The notes: generated by a model from the letters alone, not told the origin. Counted from the stretch's first letter, positions 15,582 to 23,155 are shown. The stretch is DNA of 23,155 nt from Nitrosomonadaceae bacterium (GCA_919902625.1 CAKKRO010000129.1:1-23155); one strand, 5' to 3'. Numbers and translations are program-made.

Positions 15582-15619
15582 CTGGATTAGATGGCACAAT
15601 CAATCGGTATCTCATCCAG
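15582..15619 (+). other. Stem-loop in the hom-thrC gap
   Basis: CTGGATTAGAT (15582-15592) pairs with ATCTCATCCAG (15609-15619) at 10 of 11 positions around a 16-base loop. No clean T-tract follows (GTTTCTCC), so it is a weak terminator or attenuator candidate. The gap between hom and thrC is 133 bases, longer than needed for a simple operon junction. Confidence 0.4.
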
Positions 15620-15698
15620 TTTCTCCAGGTATTACCAATGTTTCTTGGTGCTTGTCGTGCATAATCAATAGCCTTTACTTAACGAATTAAAATCAAAC

Positions 15699-17114
15699 AT
15701 GCGTTATATCTCAACTCGCGGCGGGATGTCCCCCAAATCTTTTTCTGAAATACTGTTAAGCGGTTTGTCGCCTGATGGTGGGTTGGCCATACCCGAGGCA
15801 TATCCTTGCATTACAACGGCAGAACTGGACACATGGCGCGATATGAGTTACCCATCACTCGCCTTTGAAATTCTTTCTCGTTTTGTGGATGATATCCCCG
15901 CAGATGATTTGCGTAGCATCATTCATCAAACCTATACACCTGAAATATTCGGTAGTGCCGATATCACACCCCTTAAAACATTGGAACCCGGTCTGCATAT
16001 TTTAGGGTTATCCAATGGACCGACCTTGGCATTTAAGGATATCGCCATGCAATTACTGGGCAATCTTTTTCAGTATCAGCTTGAGAAAACAAGGGATGAA
16101 TTAAATATTCTCGGCGCCACATCGGGTGACACAGGTTCCAGTGCCGAATATGCCATGCGAGGTAAGCATGGGATCCGTGTTTTTATGCTTTCCCCTTGGG
16201 GAAAGATGAGCCGCTTCCAGACTGCGCAGATGTTCTCTTTGCAGGATAGCAATATTTTTAATATTGCTATCCGGGGTGTATTCGACGATTGCCAGGATAT
16301 TGTGAAGGCGGTCAGCAATGATCACGCCTTCAAACAGGCCCATCGGATCGGCACTGTCAATTCCATCAACTGGGCACGTATTGTGGCGCAGGTGGTGTAT
16401 TATTTTAAAGGCTATTTTGCGGCGACTAAGACCAACAACGAACAGGTTTCATTTGCCGTGCCATCAGGAAATTTTGGCAACATTTGTGCGGGACATGTTG
16501 CCCGCATGATGGGGTTGCCGATTAAACACCTGATTCTGGCGACCAACGAGAATGATGTGCTGGACGAATTTTTTAGAACCGGTGTTTACCGCCCGCGCAC
16601 CACGGTAGAAACAAAACACACCAGCAGTCCGTCGATGGATATTTCCAAAGCATCCAACTTTGAGCGATTTATTTTTGACCTGACCGATAGAAATGCAAAC
16701 CAAGTGACCGAATTGTGGGCTGAGGTGGATCAAGGAAATCCTTTTGATCTGTCGGGTACACCACTGTTTGCGAAAATACAAGATTATGGTTTCATATCGG
16801 GAAGTAGTAATCATCCGGCGCGGATTGCCACCATACGGGAAATCTATCAGAACTATCATGTGTTGGTGGATACGCATACTGCAGATGGCATAAAAGTAGG
16901 GATGGCGCATCGTGAAGCAGGTATTCCATTGATTTGCCTGGAGACAGCGCAAGCGGCAAAATTTGCTGAAAGTATTGTTGAAGCCATTGGCCATGAACCT
17001 GAACGTCCCGCTGGCTTTGAGCGTTTAGAGGATCTGCCGCAGCGATATGTGGTCAAGGATGCTGATGTGGCGGCGGTGAAAGCATATATTGATGAGTTTA
17101 GTAGGGCGCAATAA
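15699..17114 (+). CDS. thrC: Threonine synthase
   Basis: This 471-residue PLP enzyme converts O-phosphohomoserine to threonine, using the product line that starts with the upstream hom. It belongs to the longer enterobacterial/yeast-type ThrC. The N-terminal MRYISTRGGMSPKSFSEILLSGLSPDGGLAIP is characteristic. The PLP lysine is Lys113 in NGPTLAFKDIAMQ, and GATSGDTGSSAEYA plus PSGNFGNICAGHVARMMGLP follow. Length is normal. No homoserine kinase (thrB) lies here, so it must be elsewhere. No Shine-Dalgarno is seen before the ATG, but the conserved N-terminus fixes the start. The stop codon lies inside a perfect hairpin. Confidence 0.95.
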   Translation: MRYISTRGGMSPKSFSEILLSGLSPDGGLAIPEAYPCITTAELDTWRDMSYPSLAFEILSRFVDDIPADDLRSIIHQTYTPEIFGSADITPLKTLEPGLHILGLSNGPTLAFKDIAMQLLGNLFQYQLEKTRDELNILGATSGDTGSSAEYAMRGKHGIRVFMLSPWGKMSRFQTAQMFSLQDSNIFNIAIRGVFDDCQDIVKAVSNDHAFKQAHRIGTVNSINWARIVAQVVYYFKGYFAATKTNNEQVSFAVPSGNFGNICAGHVARMMGLPIKHLILATNENDVLDEFFRTGVYRPRTTVETKHTSSPSMDISKASNFERFIFDLTDRNANQVTELWAEVDQGNPFDLSGTPLFAKIQDYGFISGSSNHPARIATIREIYQNYHVLVDTHTADGIKVGMAHREAGIPLICLETAQAAKFAESIVEAIGHEPERPAGFERLEDLPQRYVVKDADVAAVKAYIDEFSRAQ

Positions 17115-17124
17115 ACATTGCGCC
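17105..17124 (+). terminator. Hairpin across the thrC stop, possible terminator
   Basis: A perfect 8-bp stem, GGCGCAAT (17105-17112) with ATTGCGCC (17117-17124), surrounds a four-base loop. The TAA stop starts at the last base of the first arm. The following bases are only moderately T-rich, so factor-independent termination is plausible but not strong. Confidence 0.5.
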
Positions 17125-17152
17125 GAACTTATTTATTCATGTACCACCGCCC

Positions 17153-17180
17153 GGTGCATTGCGCTTACGCTGAACGCACC
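17153..17180. repeat. Dispersed GC-rich REP-like palindromic element
   Basis: GGTGCATTGCGC and GCTGAACGCACC form an imperfect inverted repeat around TTAC, followed by CTACG. The motif family GGTGCGTT..GC..AACGCACCCTACG is, to my knowledge, a widespread intergenic repeat in beta- and gammaproteobacteria. It is clearly more GC-rich than the flanking spacer. Only one copy lies in this window, so repetition in the genome is inferred. Confidence 0.5.
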
Positions 17181-17231
17181 CTACGATCTAAAAAGACAAG
17201 CCAAACTGTGCTAATCTAACTTCAAATCTGT

Positions 17232-17245
17232 ATACTTCGAAGTAT
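17232..17245. promoter_or_regulatory. Perfect 14-bp palindrome upstream of sdhB, candidate operator
   Basis: ATACTTCGAAGTAT is a perfect dyad 53 bases before the sdhB ATG. A TATAAG hexamer (17266-17271) could be a -10. Its -35 would then fall at about 17243-17248 and overlap the palindrome, as expected for a regulator-controlled promoter. The regulator is unknown. Confidence 0.45.
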
Positions 17246-17298
17246 TCTGAGTTGCTTCTATCGACTATAAGCCGTATTCAAATCATCTGGAGCCAGTA

Positions 17299-17994
17299 AT
17301 GAAATTTTCTATTTACCGCTATGATCCCGATAAAGATGAAAAACCTTACATGCGCGATTATGATATCCAGTTGGCTGTCACCGATAAGATGCTGCTGGAT
17401 GCACTGCTACGTATTAAAATCATTGATGACAGCCTGAGTTTACGCCGTTCTTGTCGTGAAGGGGTGTGCGGTTCGGATGCCATGAATATTAATGGGCGTA
17501 ATGGCCTGGCATGTATCACACCGATTAACAGCTTAAAAGAACCGGTTGAAATACGCCCCTTGCCCGGATTGCCGGTCATTCGTGATTTGATTGTGGATAT
17601 GACGCAATTTTTCCACCAATATCATTCAGTCAAACCTTATCTCATCAATAACGATCCACCACCTGAAACAGAGCGATTGCAATCGCCTGAAGATAGAGCG
17701 GCTTTAGATGGCGCCTATGAATGTATTTTATGTGCTTGTTGTACAACTTCCTGTCCTTCTTTCTGGTGGAATCCGGATAAATTCGTAGGCCCTGCAGGGT
17801 TACTTCAGGCTTATCGATTCCTTGCCGATAGCCGGGATCAGGCGACGGCTGATAGACTGGATAATCTGGAAGACCCTTATCGGTTGTTTCGTTGTCATTC
17901 AATCATGAATTGTGTAGCCTCATGTCCTAAAGGGTTAAATCCGACGGATGCCATCGGCAAAATTAAGGATATGATGGTTAAAAGGATGGTATGA
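17299..17994 (+). CDS. sdhB: Succinate dehydrogenase iron-sulfur subunit
   Basis: This 231-residue subunit carries electrons from the SdhA flavin to quinone in respiratory complex II on the inner membrane. Ligands for all three clusters are present. The 2Fe-2S site is Cys52, Cys57, Asp60 and Cys72 (SCREGVCGSD...ACIT). The 4Fe-4S site is Cys142, Cys145, Cys148 and Cys209, and the 3Fe-4S site is Cys152, Cys199 and Cys205. Length is normal. A CTGGAG ribosome-binding site precedes the ATG. The expected sdhC, sdhD and sdhA genes are not upstream; thrC ends 184 bases before it. The ATG of sdhE overlaps its stop as ATGA, so sdhB and sdhE are translationally coupled. Confidence 0.96.
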   Translation: MKFSIYRYDPDKDEKPYMRDYDIQLAVTDKMLLDALLRIKIIDDSLSLRRSCREGVCGSDAMNINGRNGLACITPINSLKEPVEIRPLPGLPVIRDLIVDMTQFFHQYHSVKPYLINNDPPPETERLQSPEDRAALDGAYECILCACCTTSCPSFWWNPDKFVGPAGLLQAYRFLADSRDQATADRLDNLEDPYRLFRCHSIMNCVASCPKGLNPTDAIGKIKDMMVKRMV

Positions 17995-18224
17995 AGGAAC
18001 TTGAGCGCGCACGCTGGCGGTGCCGTCGCGGCTTGCTTGAGTTGGATATTGTTTTGCAACGTTTTATGGATCAGCACTACGCACAGTTAGATGAAGAAGG
18101 GCTGCAACAGTTTGAACAATTATTGGCATTACCGGACAATGATCTGTGGGATTTGATTACAGCACGACAGGTAAGGACAGATAATGATTTGCAACCGGTA
18201 TTGGAATTACTACAAAAAAGCTAG
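17991..18224 (+). CDS. sdhE: SdhE, FAD assembly factor for succinate dehydrogenase
   Basis: This 77-residue SdhE/CptB/YgfY-family protein helps covalent attachment of FAD to SdhA. The diagnostic RGxxE motif appears as RRGLLELD with Arg13, Gly14 and Glu17. The family pattern of a small five-helix protein fits the aromatic and leucine spacing (FMDQHYAQLDEEGLQQFEQLLALPDNDLWDLI). It overlaps the sdhB stop by four bases. Its presence beside sdhB, with sdhA absent from the window, means that its substrate protein must be encoded elsewhere. Confidence 0.92.
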   Translation: MKELERARWRCRRGLLELDIVLQRFMDQHYAQLDEEGLQQFEQLLALPDNDLWDLITARQVRTDNDLQPVLELLQKS

Positions 18225-18231
18225 ATTTCAG

Positions 18232-18309
18232 ATGGTATGGGTTGAAGCTCTGAGACCCTGGGAATCTGCCGGACTTAAGGTTGATCTACTGCGCAAATGG
18301 GAGAAATAA
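18232..18309 (+). other. Possible 25-codon ORF between sdhE and gltA
   Basis: An ATG at 18232 opens 25 codons (starting MVWVEALRPWESAGLK, ending RKWEK) that stop one base before the gltA ATG. The gltA ribosome-binding sequence GGGAGA lies inside its last codons. The residue mix (three Trp, alternating charged and leucine residues) is protein-like, but no Shine-Dalgarno precedes it. It may be a leader or translational-coupling peptide, or chance. Confidence 0.25.
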
Positions 18310-18310
18310 T

Positions 18311-19612
18311 ATGGCACAAAAAGGCATGGCGACTTTAAATCTTAACGATGGCAGTGAACCCATCGAGCTACCTGTTTTATCTGGAACGATGGGCCCGGAT
18401 GTCGTTGATATTCGCGCATTGCATGCAAAAAGTGGCTTATTTACTTATGATCCGGGGTATCTGTCAACGGCGAGTAATAGCTCTAAAATCACCTTTATTG
18501 ATGGCGACAAGGGTATTTTATTGTACCGCGGATACCCCATCGAACAACTCGCGACGCACTGTGATTTTGTGGATGTTTGTTATTTGCTGATGAATAGCGA
18601 ATTACCGACCATCGAGCAAAAATCAGAATTTGATCGCGCCATTAAAAATCATTCGATGCTGCACGAACAATTGGTAAGGTTTTATAGTGGATTCAGGCGT
18701 GATGCTCATCCCATGGCTGTTATGGTCGGTGTGGTGGGTGCATTGTCAGCGTTTTATCATGAAGCTTTGAATATTTCAGATCCGGTGCATCGAGAGCAAT
18801 CCGCTTTCCGTCTTATTGCAAAATTACCCACTATTACTGCGATGGCCTACAAATACAACATCGGTCAGCCATTTGTCTATCCACAAAATCGATTAAGTTA
18901 TGCTGAGAATTTTTTGCATATGATGTTTTCAGTACCCACAGAAGAATACACAACGAATCCGGTTATTGTGCGCGCGCTGGATCGAATTTTGATTTTACAT
19001 GCCGATCATGAGCAAAATGCTTCCACGTCAACAGTACGGTTGGCTGGCTCCAGCGGCGCCAATCCCTTTGCATGTATTTCTGCGGGTATTTCTTGCTTGT
19101 GGGGGCCTGCGCATGGTGGCGCCAATGAAGCATGTCTTCATATGCTGGAAGAAATTGGCGATATTTCACGTATTGATGAATTTATTAAACGTGCTAAAAA
19201 TAAGGATGATAACTATCGGTTGATGGGTTTTGGTCATCGGGTCTATAAGAATTTCGATCCACGCGCAAAACTCATGCGTGAAACTTGTCATGAAGTTTTA
19301 AATGAACTGGGACTGCAGAATGACCGTTTGTTTAAATTGGCATTGCAACTGGAGAAGATTGCACTGGAAGATGAGTATTTTATTTCCCGAAAACTCTATC
19401 CCAATGTTGATTTCTATTCCGGTATTGTGCAGCGCGCATTGGGGATACCGACTAGCATGTTTACTGCCATTTTCGCGATGGCGAGAACAGTGGGATGGGT
19501 TGCGCAGTGGAATGAAATGATTTCTGATCCGGCCTATAAAATTGGACGCCCACGTCAATTGTACACTGGTACAACGATGCGGGATGTGCCCAGTTCGCAT
19601 TTAAGAAAATAG
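18311..19612 (+). CDS. gltA: Citrate synthase (type II, hexameric)
   Basis: This enzyme condenses oxaloacetate and acetyl-CoA to citrate. From the ATG at 18311 it has 433 residues. This start is preferred to an in-frame TTG ten codons upstream because GGGAGA sits 6 bases before it. The catalytic triad is visible as His268 (WGPAHGGANEA), His309 (GFGHRVYKNFDPRA) and Asp367 (PNVDFYSG), each within 4-5 positions of E. coli numbering. The N-terminal domain with FTYDPGYLSTASNSSKITFIDGDKGILLYRGYPIEQLA is the type II form of Gram-negative bacteria, a form often inhibited by NADH. It sits in the sdhB-sdhE-gltA-sucA-sucB order. The next gene begins 24 bases downstream. Confidence 0.97.
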   Translation: MAQKGMATLNLNDGSEPIELPVLSGTMGPDVVDIRALHAKSGLFTYDPGYLSTASNSSKITFIDGDKGILLYRGYPIEQLATHCDFVDVCYLLMNSELPTIEQKSEFDRAIKNHSMLHEQLVRFYSGFRRDAHPMAVMVGVVGALSAFYHEALNISDPVHREQSAFRLIAKLPTITAMAYKYNIGQPFVYPQNRLSYAENFLHMMFSVPTEEYTTNPVIVRALDRILILHADHEQNASTSTVRLAGSSGANPFACISAGISCLWGPAHGGANEACLHMLEEIGDISRIDEFIKRAKNKDDNYRLMGFGHRVYKNFDPRAKLMRETCHEVLNELGLQNDRLFKLALQLEKIALEDEYFISRKLYPNVDFYSGIVQRALGIPTSMFTAIFAMARTVGWVAQWNEMISDPAYKIGRPRQLYTGTTMRDVPSSHLRK

Positions 19613-19636
19613 CTTTTATTTAAGGCTGCCAATCCC

Positions 19637-22477
19637 ATGAATAAGCAGTTGTTGAATGATTCCCTGTTGTCTGGTGCAAATGCTTTGTTTATCGAAGCCA
19701 TTTACGAGGAATATTTGCATAACCCGAATTCTGTCGCTTTGGCTTGGCGTGAATATTTTGACGAACTGGTCAAGACACAGGAAATAACCCCCAATAAACA
19801 ATTGCAGGGCTTAGCAACGGATACCGCGATTGCCTCGGCAGCAAAACATCCCGGTTTGGAAAATCAGGCTGCACTTCCCGATGCTATACCGGTTGATTCT
19901 GATGATCGTAAGCAAGTAGCGGTATTGCAGCTGATTAACATGCATCGATATCTGGGCTTAAGTCAAGCCAAACTGGATCCCTTGGGACTCACGCAACAAT
20001 CGGATGTGCCGGAACTGAATCCTGCTCACTACGGATTCACCGCAGAAGATATGGATAAGGTGTTTAATACGGGTTCATTAGTGGGTCCCGATCATGCCAC
20101 CTTGCGCGAAATTCTGCAGATCCTGCGGGAAACCTACTGTGGTTCTGTAGGCGCTGAGTATATGTATATTTCTTCCGTTGAGCAGAAGCGGTGGATACAA
20201 GCCAAGTTGGAAGGCCGACGATCCAATCCTAACTATTCAGGCGAATATAAACGGCATATTCTTGAACGGCTTAGTGCTGCAGAGGGTCTTGAAAAATACC
20301 TGCATAACCGGTATGTGGGGCAGAAACGGTTCTCGGGTGAAGGTAACGAAAGTCTTATTCCGTTGCTGGACTGTTTAATCCAACGCGCAGGGGAAACAGG
20401 AGTTCAGCAAATTGTCATGGGCATGGCGCATCGTGCCAGATTGAATGTTTTGGTCAACACGCTGGGCAAAATGCCCGCAGATCTTTTTCGTGAATTTGAA
20501 GAAAAGCAACCTCAGGATCTGCCTTCAGGCGATGTCAAATATCATCAGGGCTTCTCTTCCGCAATAGAAACACCGGGTGGTATCGTTAGACTGGCACTCG
20601 CATTCAATCCTTCACATCTGGAAATTGTTAATCCGGTAGTGGAAGGCTCGGTACGGGCCCGTCAGCATCTTTTGAATGATAAACAGGGCGACAAAGTATT
20701 GCCTGTATTAATACACGGTGATGCCGCCTTTGCCGGGCAAGGCGTCGTCATGGAAACGCTCAATCTGTCTCAGACCCGTGGGTATGGCACGGGTGGCACC
20801 GTCCATATCATTATCAATAATCAGATCGGATTTACGACTTCAGATCCGCGTGACAGCCGCTCGACATTATATTGCACTGACGTCTCAAAAATGATTGAGG
20901 CGCCTATTTTTCATGTGAATGGCGATGATCCTGAAGCGGTGATCATGGTGACTGAACTGGCATTTGATTTTCGCATGCGGTTTCATAAGGATGTGGTAAT
21001 CGATATGGTTTGTTTCCGCCGTCTTGGCCACAATGAGCAGGACGAGCCCATGGTGACGCAACCCAGGATGTATCAAATCATCAGCCGGCATCCCGGCACA
21101 CTCAGGCTTTATGCGGATAAGCTCATAGCCGCCGGTGTTATTCGGGCAAAAGATGCCGATGATCTGGTTCAGGCCTATCGTGATGCCATGGATGCCGGTA
21201 TTAATCCCAATAAAAGTATTTGTTATGATTACAAATCACCTTACACCGTCAATTGGACACCCTTTCTTAAGCCTATCAAATGGAATAAGAAAATCAAAAC
21301 CGGAGTTCCGGTTCAAACTTTAAAGCAACTTGCGGCACGCCTGACCGATATTCCCGAGGGGTTCCGATTACATAAACGAGTTGAAAAGATCATTGCAGAC
21401 CGGCGTTTGATGGGGAGCGGAGAATTACCTCTGGACTGGGGAATGGCGGAGAATCTGGCTTATGCAGCTTTGCTGAAAGAAGGCTATCCGGTGAGGCTTT
21501 CGGGGCAGGATTCCGGGCGCGGCACTTTCTTTCATCGCCATGCGGTATTACATGGACAAGTAGAAGCGGGTCAAGAGGAATATATTTATATTCCGCTTCG
21601 TCATATTGATTCTAATCAGCCGGATTTTGTGGTCATTGACTCGATGTTATCGGAAGAAGCGGTATTGGGTTTTGAATATGGTTATGCAACCACGCAACCG
21701 AATGAATTGGTGATCTGGGAAGCACAGTTTGGTGATTTTGCCAATGGCGCCCAGGTCGTGATTGACCAATTTATCGCATCCGGCGAGGCCAAGTGGGGGC
21801 GTGTGTGCGGTTTGGTGATGATGTTGCCGCATGGCTATGAAGGGCAGGGGCCAGAGCACTCTTCGGCACGGCTGGAACGTTATCTGCAACTATGTGCGGA
21901 CTACAATATTCAGGTCTGTGTGCCTTCCACACCAGCGCAGATGTTCCATATGTTGCGCCGGCAAATGATTCGCCCACTGCGCAAGCCGTTGATTATCATG
22001 AGCCCCAAGAGCATGCTGCGGCTCAAGGAATCGGTATCAAGCCTGGAGGATCTGGCGCAGGGGCATTTCTATCCGGTCATTTCCGAGATTGAGAATCTGG
22101 ATCCGAAGAAGATTAAACGGATGATTGTTTGTAGTGGAAAGATCTACTATGAACTACTGGCTTATCGAAAAGAACATCAAATAACGGATATGGCTATTAT
22201 CCGCCTGGAACAACTTTATCCATTCCCCCATGAAGAGTTTCAAGCGGAAATTGACCGGTATGGAAATGCCAAAGAAGTGATCTGGTGTCAGGAGGAACCC
22301 GGTAATCAAGGAGCCTGGCATCGCATCCAACACTATTTGCTGCGTCATATGCAACCCCATCAAATATTGGGCTATGCATTGCGGCCATCTTCCGCCTCTC
22401 CGTCGGATGGTTATATGGCCAAGCATCGAATTAAACAAAATGAGTTAATCGCGGCAGCATTCAGAAATAAAATTTAA
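19637..22477 (+). CDS. sucA: 2-oxoglutarate dehydrogenase E1 (thiamine diphosphate) component
   Basis: This 946-residue E1o subunit decarboxylates 2-oxoglutarate and passes the succinyl group to SucB. The N-terminal segment ALFIEAIYEEYLHNPNSVALAWREYFDEL is the E1o-specific E2/E3-contact region. Substrate-site residues appear in MGMAHRARLNVL (His265) and NPSHLEIVNPVVEGS (His327). The thiamine diphosphate/Mg motif runs from GDAAFAGQG (Asp362) to INNQIGFT (Asn395). The C-terminal transketolase-like domain ends with RPSSASPSDGYMAKH. Length is normal (E. coli has 933). It begins 24 bases after gltA and ends 13 bases before sucB. Obligate ammonia oxidisers such as N. europaea carry this gene although activity has been reported as very low or absent under ammonia-oxidising growth. 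Confidence 0.97.
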   Translation: MNKQLLNDSLLSGANALFIEAIYEEYLHNPNSVALAWREYFDELVKTQEITPNKQLQGLATDTAIASAAKHPGLENQAALPDAIPVDSDDRKQVAVLQLINMHRYLGLSQAKLDPLGLTQQSDVPELNPAHYGFTAEDMDKVFNTGSLVGPDHATLREILQILRETYCGSVGAEYMYISSVEQKRWIQAKLEGRRSNPNYSGEYKRHILERLSAAEGLEKYLHNRYVGQKRFSGEGNESLIPLLDCLIQRAGETGVQQIVMGMAHRARLNVLVNTLGKMPADLFREFEEKQPQDLPSGDVKYHQGFSSAIETPGGIVRLALAFNPSHLEIVNPVVEGSVRARQHLLNDKQGDKVLPVLIHGDAAFAGQGVVMETLNLSQTRGYGTGGTVHIIINNQIGFTTSDPRDSRSTLYCTDVSKMIEAPIFHVNGDDPEAVIMVTELAFDFRMRFHKDVVIDMVCFRRLGHNEQDEPMVTQPRMYQIISRHPGTLRLYADKLIAAGVIRAKDADDLVQAYRDAMDAGINPNKSICYDYKSPYTVNWTPFLKPIKWNKKIKTGVPVQTLKQLAARLTDIPEGFRLHKRVEKIIADRRLMGSGELPLDWGMAENLAYAALLKEGYPVRLSGQDSGRGTFFHRHAVLHGQVEAGQEEYIYIPLRHIDSNQPDFVVIDSMLSEEAVLGFEYGYATTQPNELVIWEAQFGDFANGAQVVIDQFIASGEAKWGRVCGLVMMLPHGYEGQGPEHSSARLERYLQLCADYNIQVCVPSTPAQMFHMLRRQMIRPLRKPLIIMSPKSMLRLKESVSSLEDLAQGHFYPVISEIENLDPKKIKRMIVCSGKIYYELLAYRKEHQITDMAIIRLEQLYPFPHEEFQAEIDRYGNAKEVIWCQEEPGNQGAWHRIQHYLLRHMQPHQILGYALRPSSASPSDGYMAKHRIKQNELIAAAFRNKI

Positions 22478-22490
22478 AAAGAGGGCGCCC

Positions 22491-23155
22491 ATGCTAGTTG
22501 AAGTTAAAGTACCCATGTTATCTGAATCAGTAGCTGAAGCTACCTTGGTATCCTGGCATAAAAGAACAGGAGAGTATGTCAACCGGTCGGAAAATCTGAT
22601 CGATATCGAAACGGACAAGGTGGTGCTTGAACTGCCTGCTCCCAGCGCCGGTGTATTGACTCAAGTTTTTAAAAAAGATGGTGCCACCGTGGTCAGTGGC
22701 GAAGTCATCGCCACCATTGAGACGGAAGCAACCGCTAAGCCGGATAATCCGTCTGAACCGGTATCGACTGTTGATAAACAGACTGAAATTCCTGTTGCCA
22801 GAAGCGCCGGGAAAGCCGGTGCTGAAGCAATTGATCAGGCGATACCCATATTGATGCCGGCTGCGCGCAAACTGGCGGAAGAGAACAATCTGAAGGCGAT
22901 AGAAACCAGTGTGATCAAAGGGACTGGTTTGGGCGGGCGTATCACCAAAGAAGATGTGCAAGCGTATATGGCAAGTAAATCCGGTGAAGCCGGTACATCA
23001 GCAGCGGGTGCGCGTTCTGATCGCAGAGTTACCATGTCACGATTGCGGCAGCGCATTGCTGAACGTCTGGTGCAGTCGCAATCCACCGCAGCGATTCTGA
23101 CGACATTCAATGAAGTCAATATGCAAGCGATTATTGATTTACGTGCACGCTATAA
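22491..23155 (+). CDS. sucB: Dihydrolipoyl succinyltransferase E2, 3' partial
   Basis: This is the first 221 codons of the E2 component, cut by the window end. The lipoyl domain (about 1-80) has the modified lysine Lys43 in IDIETDKVVLELPAP. An Ala/Pro/Glu-rich linker follows (about 80-118). The peripheral subunit-binding domain is at about 119-156 (PAARKLAEENNL...GTGLGGRITKEDV), and the catalytic domain starts at DRRVTMSRLRQRIAERLVQSQSTAAILTTFNEV. This last motif is typical of SucB rather than of pyruvate dehydrogenase AceF. A GAGGG ribosome-binding site lies just before the ATG, 13 bases after sucA. The catalytic His-Asp motif and the end of the gene are outside the window. Frame is open to base 23153 without stops. 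Confidence 0.95.
   Translation, partial: MLVEVKVPMLSESVAEATLVSWHKRTGEYVNRSENLIDIETDKVVLELPAPSAGVLTQVFKKDGATVVSGEVIATIETEATAKPDNPSEPVSTVDKQTEIPVARSAGKAGAEAIDQAIPILMPAARKLAEENNLKAIETSVIKGTGLGGRITKEDVQAYMASKSGEAGTSAAGARSDRRVTMSRLRQRIAERLVQSQSTAAILTTFNEVNMQAIIDLRARY

Noticed and set aside
16464..16994. Minus-strand 176-codon open frame inside thrC
   Set aside because: It lies wholly antisense to a well-conserved gene, has no recognisable motifs, and is best explained as a shadow.
22527..22961. Minus-strand 144-codon open frame near the window end
   Set aside because: It is antisense to the lipoyl and subunit-binding domains of sucB, whose plus-strand frame is clearly coding.
1..23155. CRISPR arrays, tRNA or rRNA genes, insertion sequences
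   Set aside because: No regularly spaced repeats, cloverleaf-like sequence, transposase frame or rRNA-like conserved segment was seen on either strand.

Overview
The window looks like chromosomal DNA of a chemolithoautotrophic betaproteobacterium, most likely an ammonia oxidiser of the Nitrosomonas type. The reasons are a DAB-type inorganic-carbon uptake cluster with a carboxysomal-type carbonic anhydrase homologue, placed beside housekeeping blocks in betaproteobacterial order (fmdB-aspS-nudB, alaA-hom-thrC, sdhB-sdhE-gltA-sucA-sucB). The genus is an inference; no rRNA or ammonia-oxidation gene is present.

Region 1 (1-7587, + strand) is a tightly packed operon for inorganic carbon. It holds the 3' part of dabA (zinc, carbonic-anhydrase-like subunit), a dabB-like NuoL-family membrane protein, two further NuoM-like membrane proteins, and a 350-residue homologue of the catalytic part of CsoSCA, the carboxysome-shell carbonic anhydrase. 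Gaps between the first four genes are 1-7 bases. The reading is an energy-coupled CO2-to-bicarbonate pump with an unusually large membrane part. The first NuoM-like protein has lost the usual proton-channel Glu/Lys residues, whereas its neighbour keeps them. Sampled lines here are markedly more AT-rich than in the second half of the window.

Region 2 (7588-8726) is sparse. It holds one small, very acidic, repeat-containing protein of 112 residues with a hydrophobic N-terminus, flanked by two stretches without recognisable genes. Region 3 (8727-9995) is a SulP-family anion transporter without a STAS domain. Given the setting it is a candidate bicarbonate or sulfate transporter.

Region 4 (9992-12659, - strand) is fmdB-like regulator, aspS and nudB. 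The aspartyl-tRNA synthetase carries the His/Gly signature of non-discriminating enzymes. Region 5 (12934-17114, + strand) is alaA, hom and thrC, linking alanine/glutamate metabolism with threonine synthesis from aspartate semialdehyde. A ten-G tract lies inside the NAD-binding loop of hom. Stem-loops lie between hom and thrC and across the thrC stop codon.

Region 6 (17299-23155, + strand) is a TCA-cycle operon: sdhB, sdhE, gltA, sucA and the start of sucB, cut by the window end. sdhC, sdhD and sdhA are not upstream of sdhB. That space holds a dispersed GC-rich repeat and a perfect 14-bp palindrome that may be an operator. Regions 5 and 6 together handle carbon flow from acetyl-CoA to 2-oxoglutarate and succinyl-CoA and into amino acids.
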